From NCBI GenBank assembly GCA_035285405.1, contig JAYKJI010000046.1, forward strand, positions 1-64,000: DNA of 64,000 nt. The letters are read 5' to 3'. Positions 52,064 through 61,122 of the stretch are shown here, piece by piece. The notes under the pieces are model-generated. The model had not been told where the DNA came from, did not search any database, and was given only the letters and a program-made list of their open reading frames with translations. This DNA comes from Woronichinia sp035285405. GTDB taxonomy: Bacteria; Cyanobacteriota; Cyanobacteriia; Cyanobacteriales; Microcystaceae. Position 1 is the first letter of the stretch. Each line of letters begins with the position of its first letter. The position numbers and the translations under genes were made by a program.

Positions 52064-53140
52064 TTAGGGCAGACTTTTAATTGTCGATTTAATAATAGCT
52101 TTTAGCCATTGTTGTGAGAGCCAAGAACGATTAATCATACTGACCCCAAATTTGCCCCATTTTGCCCCCCATTGATAGAGCCAGGATTCTTGAATTTCTT
52201 TAGCTTGCAGATAGGTATTATTTTTCTGCATATTTTGATAGACATAACAGGTTGTACAAGGAATGTCTTCTCGTTCAGGAATTTGCCCTAGAAGCATTTG
52301 CCTTGCATAATTCATCTTCGGATTATTGAAAACCTTGACCAATTTGTCATCAAAGGCATTGCCGTAATCTCCCCAGGAGTTAATACAACACCCTAAGACC
52401 CTACCATCCCAATTGATTTGGGGCGATTGAAACATTTGTTTGCAAAAATATTGATTCATATAGTCTCTTTTATTCTTTTTGAGGAATTCGCTTTGACTAA
52501 TGACTTTACTATTGGTTTCTAATCGCACCTTTTCAGGATTTTTTAGGGGAGAAACTTCTTCATCCCAGGATAGCTTGACATAGAATTCCATCTTTAGTTC
52601 TTTTGCCAATTGTCTGGCTTGGGCGATTTCATGTTCATTGTGTCCAAAAACAACAAATTGCCATAGTAAAATAGGAAAGTCAGTTTTGTAGATAGATTTA
52701 TAGTGATTAATGGTTTTAATATTGTCAATAACGCGGTTAAAATTTCCCCCCAGGCGATATTGTTGATAGGTTTCTTGACTCGCACCATCAATGGAGCAGG
52801 TAATCTGCCGAACCCGATATTTCACAAGGGCTTCTAGGGTTTCTGGTTTTGCCGTGTTGAGGTTAGCACCATTACTGATCGTAATAATGACATTATTGTG
52901 ATAAGCATATTCTAAAATCAGGGGTAATTCAGGATTCAGTAATACTTCTCCCCAATTAGATAGCTCTATATGTAAGATTTCAGGATTATTAGCGACAATT
53001 TTCTGAAAATTTTCTAAGCCAACAAAACCGGCACCGAGTTGCTCTTTGATTTTGCCCTGGGCCGTTGGACAGGAAGGGCATTTCAGTTGACAATGGGTAG
53101 AAAGGTCTAGGCGAATGGTTTGGGGATTAATAGTCGTCAT
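52064..53140 (-). CDS. Radical SAM / SPASM domain enzyme
   Basis: The 358-residue protein has the radical SAM cluster motif CQLKCPSC (about residues 17-24, CxxxCxxC), the TISNGANLN and CSIDGASQETY segments, and a C-terminal SPASM-like domain with further cysteines (CCINSWGDYGN and CTTCYVY). SPASM enzymes modify peptides, sugars or other substrates using auxiliary clusters. The substrate here is unknown; a sugar or lipid of the same operon is a guess. The gene starts eight bases after the MFS gene's stop, which supports cotranscription. Confidence 0.88.
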   Translation of the reverse strand: MTTINPQTIRLDLSTHCQLKCPSCPTAQGKIKEQLGAGFVGLENFQKIVANNPEILHIELSNWGEVLLNPELPLILEYAYHNNVIITISNGANLNTAKPETLEALVKYRVRQITCSIDGASQETYQQYRLGGNFNRVIDNIKTINHYKSIYKTDFPILLWQFVVFGHNEHEIAQARQLAKELKMEFYVKLSWDEEVSPLKNPEKVRLETNSKVISQSEFLKKNKRDYMNQYFCKQMFQSPQINWDGRVLGCCINSWGDYGNAFDDKLVKVFNNPKMNYARQMLLGQIPEREDIPCTTCYVYQNMQKNNTYLQAKEIQESWLYQWGAKWGKFGVSMINRSWLSQQWLKAIIKSTIKSLP

Positions 53141-53148
53141 GGCTAGTT

Positions 53149-54486
53149 TTAACGAGAGGTTTGACTGTCCAATCTGAGCAGTGGAGTATAACGATAGGCA
53201 GCGATCGCCCCTAACAGATTAATTGCCCCCATAATACTCAATAAAGCGGCAATGCCTCGACCTTCTCCCCGTCCTGTCAACCAACTGACTTGATCGAGTA
53301 ACCAATAATCTCCCCGAAAAAAGGGTTCAAACAGGCGATCAACCAGGGGCCCAGCTAGAACGAGGGTGATCAACCGAAATGACCATTCAATTGCTAAACG
53401 AGTTGCAAAAACTTGACCTTGATACTCAGGTTCTATCTGTTCTTGCCAAAGGGTTTGATTAAAACTCAAAATCAAGGGACAGACGAGACAATAGGCAACA
53501 ATGCCGCCCACACAGACCGGAAAAATTTTAATTGTCCATTCTCCGCCAGCACCAAGCAAAACCCAACCTTGAACCAATACCCCACCGATAATGGGTAGGA
53601 CTAAACGGGGCGGATCTCGCCAAAAACTGACCATGAGACTGCCCACCACCCAACCCCCTCCGGCCATACTGAGTAAAGCTCCCAATTCCTTGGTTGTGGC
53701 AAAGCTGAGGACAAAAGGGGTAAACAAGACTTCTGTCATCCCCAGGGTGGCATAGGTAATACTCATCAGTAGCAGCAGGGCCAGTAAACCAGGGCGATGT
53801 TGAATATAGTGCCAGCCCCAAAGGGTTTCTCGGATCAAACTGAGATAGGTAGCGGGGGATTGGGAACGGGCAGGAGGCGCGATCTCAGGAAATCGAACCA
53901 TCAATAGGGTAATCAGAATAAAGCCAAAACTGAGACAGTCCAACAAAATGATGCCAGGAAGTTGGAGGGAAAGAATTAACCAAGCTGCGGTAAAGGGGGC
54001 TACCAGTTGGGCCACAGAATGACCGATCAAGATTAGACCATTGGCCCGACTTAAAAATGTTCTCGGAACCATGAGAGTGGTAGCGGCGAGGTAAGCTGGA
54101 ACTTGCAAACTATTAAAGGCAGAACTGATTCCTAAAAGTAGATAAATTTGCCAATTGGCTAAAGCTTCAAATTGTAGCAACCACCCCAAGAGCAAAATTC
54201 CCGCGATCGCCCCCGTATCACTGAGAATCATAATCAAACGTCGCTGATAATGATCGGCTAGATGACCTGCTAGAGGAGCCATTAAAATGGGAGGCAGATA
54301 AATCGCCAGAATCATCAGAGCAAATTGAGTAACGGATTGAGATTGCTGATAAACTGAGACCCCAAAGGCAAAAAGGGTTAATTGAGTGCCAATATTAGAG
54401 ATTAACTGCCCAAACCAAACCCAGAAAAAGAGGTGAAGATGGGTTTTGGGGACAGTCGAGGGGGCCACTCTAGGTTTTACAGTCAT
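53149..54486 (-). CDS. MFS transporter, probable product exporter
   Basis: The 445-residue protein has about 12 hydrophobic helices, the MFS loop LAGHLADHYQRRLIM after helix 2, and the SRANGLILIGHSVAQLVAPF segment typical of the MFS_3 group. It shares family with the MFS gene at 15664. As the first gene of the operon it is likely to export the product or a toxic intermediate, by inference from position. Confidence 0.85.
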   Translation of the reverse strand: MTVKPRVAPSTVPKTHLHLFFWVWFGQLISNIGTQLTLFAFGVSVYQQSQSVTQFALMILAIYLPPILMAPLAGHLADHYQRRLIMILSDTGAIAGILLLGWLLQFEALANWQIYLLLGISSAFNSLQVPAYLAATTLMVPRTFLSRANGLILIGHSVAQLVAPFTAAWLILSLQLPGIILLDCLSFGFILITLLMVRFPEIAPPARSQSPATYLSLIRETLWGWHYIQHRPGLLALLLLMSITYATLGMTEVLFTPFVLSFATTKELGALLSMAGGGWVVGSLMVSFWRDPPRLVLPIIGGVLVQGWVLLGAGGEWTIKIFPVCVGGIVAYCLVCPLILSFNQTLWQEQIEPEYQGQVFATRLAIEWSFRLITLVLAGPLVDRLFEPFFRGDYWLLDQVSWLTGRGEGRGIAALLSIMGAINLLGAIAAYRYTPLLRLDSQTSR

Positions 54487-54786
54487 GGGGGTGGGATTTC
54501 TGCGGGTACAGGTATTTGTCTAAAATACAGGATTAATTTCAGTTCTGGTGTTTTTCGGGTTTAAGCAGCACGGCATAAAATCAGTCGTTTTCGACAATTT
54601 CCGACCAAGGGCCCCGTTGATGGGGAAATTTTCACAAATTTTGTTAATCTTAATTCCATAATCTGACCCTTTGCAATAAAACTATTTTAGGAAGCGATCG
54701 CCGTTATATAGACGAAGGAGAAAATTTTCGAGGATCACTGCTTGGTATAATTGCCAGGCTGTTAATAAAAAAAACATTAAGCTTCA
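54487..54786. other. Divergent promoter region between the biosynthetic operon and fabD
   Basis: The 300-bp gap contains the start regions for the MFS gene and fabD. It is A+T-rich with one HIP1-like site. No operator or hairpin could be singled out with confidence. Its position makes joint control of fabD and the operon possible. Confidence 0.4.
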
Positions 54787-55662
54787 ATGACAATAGCATG
54801 GGTATTTCCGGGGCAAGGCTCCCAGGCGGTCGGTATGGGAACCGATCTCATCGATCACGAGATCGCCAAAGAGAAGTTTGCCAAAGCAGAACAAATTTTA
54901 GGGTGGTCTGTGGTAGAACGCTGTCAGAGCAACGAAGAGGAATTATCTCAAACCGTTTATACTCAACCCTGTCTCTATGTCATTGAAAGCATTTTGACGG
55001 ATTTATTAAAACAACAAGGGCAGGTTCCAGACTATGTAGCGGGCCATAGTTTAGGTGAATATTCGGCTCTCTACGCGGCAGGGGTATTTGATTTTGCGAC
55101 AGGATTGGAATTGGTCAAACGGCGATCGCAACTGATGAATGAAGCCCAAGGCGGTAAAATGGCAGCCCTAATGAAATTTGACCATGATCAACTAACCCAG
55201 GTAATCGAAAATACACCGGATGTGGTGCTGGCAAACGATAACAGTAAAGAACAGGCCGTTATTTCTGGTACTCCTACTGCCGTTGATACTGTTCTGGCCC
55301 AGGTCAAAGCCAAACGAACCATTCCCCTCAAAGTTTCTGGTGCTTTTCATTCTCCTCTCATGGCAGAAGCTGCTCAACAATTTGAAGACATTCTCCAAGC
55401 CAGCTTTTTCTCTGATGCCCAAATGCCCGTCTTTTCCAATGTTGACCCCACACCGGAAACCGATGCCCAGATCCTAAAACAGCGTCTCAGTGAACAGATG
55501 ACTGGCTCAGTCCGTTGGCGAGAAATTATGTTAGCACTCCCCCAGGTAAATATTCAAAATGTCTGGGAAGTCGGGCCAGGCAAGGTTCTAGCTGGTTTAA
55601 TTAAACGGACTTGTCCCCATTTAACCGTCAAAAATCTTAGCCATCTCGCAGACGTAATCTGA
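54787..55662 (+). CDS. fabD: Malonyl-CoA:ACP transacylase FabD
   Basis: The 291-residue protein has PGQGSQAVGMG at the N-terminus, the catalytic Ser in GHSLGEYSAL (about residue 86-95), KVSGAFHSPLM with the catalytic His, and WEVGPGKVL near the end. It charges ACP with malonate for fatty acid synthesis. It is divergently placed beside the polyketide operon, whose intact AT is fused, so it is not required by it. It is treated as the housekeeping gene. Confidence 0.96.
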   Translation: MTIAWVFPGQGSQAVGMGTDLIDHEIAKEKFAKAEQILGWSVVERCQSNEEELSQTVYTQPCLYVIESILTDLLKQQGQVPDYVAGHSLGEYSALYAAGVFDFATGLELVKRRSQLMNEAQGGKMAALMKFDHDQLTQVIENTPDVVLANDNSKEQAVISGTPTAVDTVLAQVKAKRTIPLKVSGAFHSPLMAEAAQQFEDILQASFFSDAQMPVFSNVDPTPETDAQILKQRLSEQMTGSVRWREIMLALPQVNIQNVWEVGPGKVLAGLIKRTCPHLTVKNLSHLADVI

Positions 55663-55761
55663 AAAACGCTAAACTGCTTATGGCACAGAGCCTAGTGTTT
55701 TTTAGACCCTATCCCGCTCCCTGTGTAGAATCTTGGAGAATTGCTTGAAGGAGAGTTTATC

Positions 55762-56325
55762 ATGTCAGCCCATAAAATTCTGGTTATCGACGACAGCAAA
55801 GTTATTCGGATGCGGGTTCGGGATATGCTCCCCCAGGGCAACTTTGATATCTTAGAGGCTAGGGATGGAGTCGAAGGCTACAACATGATCCGTAGCGAGA
55901 AGCCGAATTTAATCATGTTAGATTTCCTCTTGCCTAAAATGAGTGGCTGGGAAGTTTATCAAGAGATCCAAAAAGAATATGAACTAAAAAGTATTCCCCT
56001 GGTACTCATGTCAGGACGAAAGGAAGAAGTTCTCGAAAAACTGACAGAACCCTTTGAGTATTTCGCCTTTGTGGAAAAGCCTTTTGAACAGCGAGAATTA
56101 GTGGCGGCCATTAAAGAGGCAATGGTTAAGGCGAAGAAACATCCTAAACCTGTTGCCGTGGCCGCTTCTGTCTCAACCTCAGCCAGTACGAGTGACACTA
56201 GTAATCAGGAAATGGCGGCAGAAATTCAAGCTCTCAAACAACAGATGGCAAAAATGTCAGGGGAAGTGGAAAATCTCAAGAAACAAATTTCCCAATTAGT
56301 GACTTTTATCAAACAACGGTTGTAG
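55762..56325 (+). CDS. Response regulator with coiled-coil C-terminus
   Basis: The protein of about 187 residues has a receiver domain (1-125): acidic pair in VIDDSK, phosphorylated Asp in IMLDFLLPKMSG and the lysine in VEKPFEQ. A Ser/Thr-rich linker (SVSTSASTSDT) and a C-terminal coiled coil (IQALKQQMAKMSGEVENLKKQIS) follow. There is no DNA-binding domain, so it probably acts through protein contacts. ATG 55762 is chosen because GAAGGAGAG lies just upstream; a TTG at 55741 is also in frame. Confidence 0.9.
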   Translation: MSAHKILVIDDSKVIRMRVRDMLPQGNFDILEARDGVEGYNMIRSEKPNLIMLDFLLPKMSGWEVYQEIQKEYELKSIPLVLMSGRKEEVLEKLTEPFEYFAFVEKPFEQRELVAAIKEAMVKAKKHPKPVAVAASVSTSASTSDTSNQEMAAEIQALKQQMAKMSGEVENLKKQISQLVTFIKQRL

Positions 56326-56370
56326 TTAATATTGGGCGTTTTGTCAAAATGATAACTAACTACCGCTAGG

Positions 56371-57819
56371 TTAAGCCAAGGTTTTCTGGCAATTGCTTGA
56401 ATTAATCGTGTGAATTTTCATGAAATTCGTTCCCCTGGGAATTTTGGTTGGAATCCCCGCAATAATCAAAATTTTGTCGCCATTATTCACTAAATTGCGA
56501 TCGCAGAGATTGGTTTCAGCCTGTTGCACTAAATCCTCAAAGGTTTCCACTTGATAATCGATTAACAATGGAATTACTCCCCAAATTAAATTCAAGGCAT
56601 GATAGACCTTTTCATCGGGAGTTAGGGCCACGACGGGAACAGAAGGTCGTTGATTGGAAGCCAAAAGAGCCGTATGACCCGAACTGGTAAAGGTAACGAC
56701 ATAACGTAGGGGTAAAATCTCGTCAATCACGTTCAGAGCTTCACTTAGCGCATGGGTTTCCGTATTGTCGGCGGGAGGGACGTTTTCAAAATGAAACTCT
56801 TTTTCCACCTCTTCGGCAATTTTACAGAGCATGGCAACGGACTGGACGGGATAAGTCCCCACGGCGGATTCCCCCGACAGCATTACCGCATCGGTTCCGT
56901 CAATAATGGCATTGGCCACATCACTGGCTTCGGCACGGGTTGGGCGAGGATTGTGGATCATGCTATCTAACATTTGGGTAGCTGTAATCACGGGAATACT
57001 TTTAAAGTTACAGGCCCGAATAATTCGCTTTTGCAGTAGAGGCACTTTCTCTGGGTTCATTTCTACGCCCAGATCTCCCCTGGCCACCATCAACCCATCT
57101 ACTACGTCAATAATTTCCTCTAAATGGGCGATCGCCTGAGGTTTTTCAATCTTAGCCATGACAGAGAGAGAAGCATGGCCACGTTCAGCCAGAAAGGCTT
57201 TCAGGGATAAAATATCTTCCGCTTTCCGTACAAAACTAAGAGAAACCCAATCAATCCCCTGGGCTAAACCAAACTCCAAATCCTGTTTATCCTTTTCCGT
57301 CATGGAAGGTAATTTTAAATCTAACCCTGGAATGTTTACTCCTTTTCGACTTTTTAAAATCCCGCCATTAACCACCTGGCAGATCACTTTTTGAGCCTCT
57401 ACTTGAGTGACTTTTAATTCCAGTAAGCCATCATCCATTAGAATTCTTTCTCCCATACAGGCTTCCTCTGCCAAATGTGGGTAATCGATCGTGATCGCGT
57501 CGGGAAAGAGAGCGGCTTGATCTAACGGAATAAGGGTAATAAATGTTCCTTCTCTTAGTAATATTTCCCCCTGAGGTAAGTAACCAACCCGAACTTTTGG
57601 CCCCTGCAAATCTTGCAAAAGAGTAATGGGATTGTCTAATTCCAGGGAGACAGAACGCAATAACGTCACCATTTTGGCGTGCTCTTCATAGCTACCATGG
57701 GAAAAATTAAGACGAGCCACATTCATGCCTGCTTGGATCATCGCGATTAGAACTTCTCTAGAACTACTGGCAGGGCCAATCGTGGCCACAATTTTAGTAC
57801 GATGACTGAGGGGTTTCAT
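56371..57819 (-). CDS. pyk: Pyruvate kinase (short type)
   Basis: The 482-residue protein has the pyruvate kinase pattern: TKIVATIGPASSSREVL, RLNFSHGSYEEH, LLQDLQGPKVRVG, MVARGDLGVEM and VMLSGESAVGTYP. It converts phosphoenolpyruvate to pyruvate with ATP formation. The length lacks the extra C-terminal PEP-utiliser-like domain found in the longer cyanobacterial isoenzyme of near 590 residues, so it matches the shorter pyk2-like type. It is convergent with the response regulator. Confidence 0.96.
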   Translation of the reverse strand: MKPLSHRTKIVATIGPASSSREVLIAMIQAGMNVARLNFSHGSYEEHAKMVTLLRSVSLELDNPITLLQDLQGPKVRVGYLPQGEILLREGTFITLIPLDQAALFPDAITIDYPHLAEEACMGERILMDDGLLELKVTQVEAQKVICQVVNGGILKSRKGVNIPGLDLKLPSMTEKDKQDLEFGLAQGIDWVSLSFVRKAEDILSLKAFLAERGHASLSVMAKIEKPQAIAHLEEIIDVVDGLMVARGDLGVEMNPEKVPLLQKRIIRACNFKSIPVITATQMLDSMIHNPRPTRAEASDVANAIIDGTDAVMLSGESAVGTYPVQSVAMLCKIAEEVEKEFHFENVPPADNTETHALSEALNVIDEILPLRYVVTFTSSGHTALLASNQRPSVPVVALTPDEKVYHALNLIWGVIPLLIDYQVETFEDLVQQAETNLCDRNLVNNGDKILIIAGIPTKIPRGTNFMKIHTINSSNCQKTLA

Positions 57820-58166
57820 GGGTTTTGTTCTGATTAAGGGATAGCATTAGTGAAGAATGTGAGTTCAGTGTAATCTAAATTTGCTGGAAATTCAGTCACG
57901 ACAAATTGACAATTAAGGTGTTAATTTAGCTGGGGGGGAATACTAATTTTTTTTTACTTTCTTAAAGATTTATTAACTCAGTTTCCCGTCAAGATCGGAT
58001 TTAAGAGCACGAGAGATACCAAAATATAGCCATGAATCCACCTAAATTTTCTTGGCCAAACCTAACCTTAACCGTTACACTAAGGAAGAGAGAAAAGTCA
58101 AGTCGTCAATAGCACTTGATTGTTAAGCTTTCCTAATTATCCATTTCCATTTCTCCAGATTAAGCT
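57820..58166. other. Intergenic region between divergent pyk and clpS
   Basis: The stretch of about 347 bp is A+T-rich with a long T-run (57950-57960) and no hairpin or short gene that could be supported. It must contain both promoters. Confidence 0.4.
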
Positions 58167-58493
58167 ATGCGTCAAGAATCATTGGCTGCCCTGCCCCTAG
58201 TGGCCTCTGCTTCAACGGCTACCCCCGATCGCGCCACCACAGTCGTTCGTAAAACCTATCCCAACTACAAAGTTATTGTCTTAAATGATGATTTCAATAC
58301 TTTTCAGCACGTTGCCCAATGCTTGATGACCTATATTCCCGGTATGAACAGCGATCGCGCCTGGGAACTCACCAACCAAGTCCACGATGAGGGGCAAGCG
58401 ATTGTTTGGGTTGGGCCCCAGGAACCTGCCGAACTCTACCATCAACAACTACGACGGGCCGGACTAACCATGGCTCCCCTGGAGGCTGCTTAG
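58167..58493 (+). CDS. clpS: ATP-dependent Clp protease adaptor ClpS
   Basis: The 108-residue protein has the ClpS core: PNYKVIVLNDDFNTFQHVAQCLM with the DDxxT/F-type substrate pocket, DRAWELTNQVHDEGQAIVW and AELYHQQLRRAGLTMAPLE. It delivers N-degron substrates to ClpA/ClpC. It lies three bases before the DUF2103 gene, indicating an operon. A long N-terminal tail (residues 1-25) precedes the core. Confidence 0.93.
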   Translation: MRQESLAALPLVASASTATPDRATTVVRKTYPNYKVIVLNDDFNTFQHVAQCLMTYIPGMNSDRAWELTNQVHDEGQAIVWVGPQEPAELYHQQLRRAGLTMAPLEAA

Positions 58494-58496
58494 ATC

Positions 58497-58781
58497 ATGA
58501 ACTCAGGGGCCAAAGGAAGACTCGTGTGGAATCATTCTACCCATTTAGACGGTTTGATCCCCCGCTTAGAAAAATTGATTACCTTTGAGGGCATTGGCAC
58601 AGTAACGCCTGGAGTCATTAGTCGAACTCGTAGTCATATTCCTCAATTTCGCTTTCGGGTATCTGTACCGATTCGGGGCGGCTACAAGGTGATTGCCAGA
58701 CAGGGAAAAACAGCCCAGGAAATTTTTATTTTGACAGAACTCTCCCAGGACGGGCTAACATCCTTACTCGCCATCCTCTAA
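58497..58781 (+). CDS. DUF2103 family protein
   Basis: The 94-residue protein has a basic start and a beta-rich core (GLIPRLEKLITFEGIGTVTPGVI, FRFRVSVPIRGGYKVIARQGKTAQEIFIL) matching the DUF2103 family, thought to bind metal or RNA. No function is known. It follows clpS immediately. Confidence 0.8.
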   Translation: MNSGAKGRLVWNHSTHLDGLIPRLEKLITFEGIGTVTPGVISRTRSHIPQFRFRVSVPIRGGYKVIARQGKTAQEIFILTELSQDGLTSLLAIL

Positions 58782-58820
58782 GCTGTCGCATCTTTCAAGA
58801 GATAATCGGAATTTTTTCAT

Positions 58821-60782
58821 ATGCTGACCCCTTGTCAGAAAAGCTGGTTTAGCCTCATCCTTCTGCTGGGAAGTCTATTGTGGCTGTGGCTCAGTGGTGG
58901 TCAACCCGTTTTGGCTAGTGGCGATCGCCTTCCCCTGACTGTCACTTTGCTGGAGGAGCGATTAACCCATCCCGTGCTCAATGATGGAGCCTTGACTATT
59001 GATCTTCAGAATTTAGTCATTGATCTGACCCCCGAAAATTCCCTATTCCGTGACCAGTTTTATCAACAAATTAAATCGCTTCTTAGCCATAGCAGTAAAG
59101 CACTTGGACTCGATTTCAGTCATAGTTTAATTCAAGGTGATTTTCAAGTGAGTCGATTGGGGCTTTATACTCAACTCACCGATGCCACTCTTCCCCAAAA
59201 TCTTTCTTCCGTCGAACAAGAGCAATTACATTATGATCCCGATTTTTTAACAGAAAACAATGGCAAACCCAAGACAATCACTGTTTTTCGGGGATTATTA
59301 AAATTCCCAGATGCCCTATTTACAGGAAAAACCGATTTTTCTAACACTTTCTTTTTACAACGGGTAGAAGGGAAGGATTCAAAATTTACTCAGGAAGCCA
59401 ATTGGGCCGGTAGCCGCTTTGGACGAGACATAGATTTGTCGGGTAGTATTTGGGGGCGCGATCTCAACTGGAGTCAGAGTTTATGGCTCGGCAATAGTAA
59501 ATTTCGCCAAGCTCAGTTTCAAGGCAGTGTTGATTTTAATCATAGTCATTTTTTAGGATTAGTCGATTTTGAGCAATCCCAGTTCTTTCAAGTGACTAAT
59601 TTTACCAATGTACAGTGGCTCAAGACCGTTAATTTTAGGCAATGCAGTTGGCGCGATCGCCTTTTATTTTCAGGGAGCCGTTTTTTCCAAGATTTGAACT
59701 TGAATGGAGCCACTCTCGAAAAATCTGCGGCCTTTCGCTACAGTCGTTTTAGCCATTTAGCGGATTTACAGGATGTCAAACTATTAGGACAGCTTGATTT
59801 TAGTAATGCGATCTTTTTTCCCTTTGCTAAAATTAATGTTGCCGAACTAGCCTTTGACTCTGAACAGGCAAAACTGCTGGGTGATAAAAATATTATCGGT
59901 AAAGTGCTCTCCCTACCGGCCCTAGAAGGCAATGAAACTGTTATTCGCAATTTAGTGCGTAATTTTCGGAATCTAGAGCAAATTCCTGATGCTAATCAGA
60001 TAGAATATACTAGTCAGTTGCTCTTGCTTCAACAGTTAAATCAAGAACTCCGTAACTGGCCCACTGACAGACAATTATTATTAACCTGGGTCAATCATTT
60101 TAGTCAATGGCTATTACTCGTTAATCTATTGCTATTTAGTAATTATGGTACTAACGTTAGTCTTGTTATCGGCATTGGCATGATTAGCATTGCTTTTTTT
60201 GGAGCCTGTTTTGGTTTAATTGATCGAGTAAGACGTTGGCAACCTAACCCCATCTTACCGTCTCGTCTAGAGAGTCTAGATCTCTTCCTCAGTTGGTTTT
60301 TACTGACCTTATTGGGTCTCATTAATGTCTTTACCTCGACTCAGCATCCCTGGTCAACGCTGTGGGGATTAGGTCTGATCATTTTGCCTTTATCTGGCGG
60401 ATTAATCTTCAAACTCTATTCCCAGGGACACTATCACGATTTACTCCAGATTTCCTATTTTACCCAGGAGGGAACCCTACGCCAGTTGCGCCTCTTAATA
60501 GTTCGCCTTCCTATTATTCCTGAATTTCCTTTTTTCCGCGATCGCTATATGCCCCTAGTGTGGGAACGACGTTGGAACTGGCTAAATTACTATGATTTTA
60601 GTTGCAATAATTTTCTAAAACTCGGTTTTAACGATATTCGCCTACGAGACGAACATGTCCCTGGTCTGATCAGTATTTTGGTTTGGTATCAATGGAGTTT
60701 AGGGATTCTCTATGTAACCCTACTGCTCTGGACCTTATCCCGCACCATTCCAGGGTTGAACTTATTGATTTATCTAAGTTAA
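58821..60782 (+). CDS. Exported/membrane protein with pentapeptide repeats
   Basis: The 653-residue protein has a signal peptide or anchor (FSLILLLGSLLWLWLSGGQPVLA), then a helical N-domain and a run of about 20 pentapeptide-like units (residues about 160-330: FSNTFFLQRVEG, ANWAGSRFGRDIDLSGS, FRQAQFQGSVDFNHSHFLG, LQDVKLLGQLDFSNA). The C-terminal third has membrane helices (FSQWLLLVNLLLFSNYGTN, VIGIGMISIAFFGACFG and others) with a short ending helix. Pentapeptide repeats form a right-handed beta helix, often a binding surface. Its role is unknown. It lies 39 bp after the DUF2103 gene. Confidence 0.75.
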   Translation: MLTPCQKSWFSLILLLGSLLWLWLSGGQPVLASGDRLPLTVTLLEERLTHPVLNDGALTIDLQNLVIDLTPENSLFRDQFYQQIKSLLSHSSKALGLDFSHSLIQGDFQVSRLGLYTQLTDATLPQNLSSVEQEQLHYDPDFLTENNGKPKTITVFRGLLKFPDALFTGKTDFSNTFFLQRVEGKDSKFTQEANWAGSRFGRDIDLSGSIWGRDLNWSQSLWLGNSKFRQAQFQGSVDFNHSHFLGLVDFEQSQFFQVTNFTNVQWLKTVNFRQCSWRDRLLFSGSRFFQDLNLNGATLEKSAAFRYSRFSHLADLQDVKLLGQLDFSNAIFFPFAKINVAELAFDSEQAKLLGDKNIIGKVLSLPALEGNETVIRNLVRNFRNLEQIPDANQIEYTSQLLLLQQLNQELRNWPTDRQLLLTWVNHFSQWLLLVNLLLFSNYGTNVSLVIGIGMISIAFFGACFGLIDRVRRWQPNPILPSRLESLDLFLSWFLLTLLGLINVFTSTQHPWSTLWGLGLIILPLSGGLIFKLYSQGHYHDLLQISYFTQEGTLRQLRLLIVRLPIIPEFPFFRDRYMPLVWERRWNWLNYYDFSCNNFLKLGFNDIRLRDEHVPGLISILVWYQWSLGILYVTLLLWTLSRTIPGLNLLIYLS

Positions 60783-60903
60783 ATCAGCGTTAACTAAACT
60801 GTTAGAGTTCAAGAACAACGACAAGGCGATCGCCGATGAAACCCTGGCAATGGTCAGAATATTTAGTCACTTAAGAGATAAGAATCAATGATTGAAAGAA
60901 TTG

Positions 60904-61122
60904 TTAGTCTTCATCCCAGGCTTCAACAGCGAGGACTTCCTTAATTGGATCTTGCATTGCAAAACCAAACTCTTCTAATTCTTTTTTCCAGAAACTCCAA
61001 TCATCTCCATACAGTAGAGCTAATTTCCAAAGGCTGTCATTGGGTTTAATTGCTTTGGATTCTACTAGAGAAGCCATTTTTCTTTGGAACTTCTCCATCG
61101 GATGAGCAAGCTGATTCGTCAT
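60904..61122 (-). CDS. Small acidic-tailed protein of unknown function
   Basis: The 72-residue protein is helical (MEKFQRKMASLVESKAIKPND, then SLWKLALLYGDDWSFWKKELEEFGF) with a short acidic end (AVEAWDED). It has no known domain that I recognise, but it starts with a clear ATG, is isolated on the minus strand and has normal codon use, so it is probably a real small gene. It may belong to a cyanobacteria-specific family. Confidence 0.5.
   Translation of the reverse strand: MTNQLAHPMEKFQRKMASLVESKAIKPNDSLWKLALLYGDDWSFWKKELEEFGFAMQDPIKEVLAVEAWDED

Larger units (their letters stand above)
36503..54486 (-). other. Biosynthetic operon for a lipid polyketide, possibly glycosylated
   Basis: Seven genes run in the same direction with gaps of 8, 38, 93, 129, 64 and 60 bp from the MFS gene to the last PKS gene. 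They supply activation (fatty-acyl-AMP ligase with ACP), one fully reducing elongation module, a reductive release protein, two glycosyltransferases, a radical SAM enzyme and an exporter. No NRPS domain is present. The product is inferred to be a long-chain alcohol or aldehyde derivative carrying sugars. A single promoter upstream of 54486 is expected, in the 300-bp gap shared with fabD. Confidence 0.75.
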
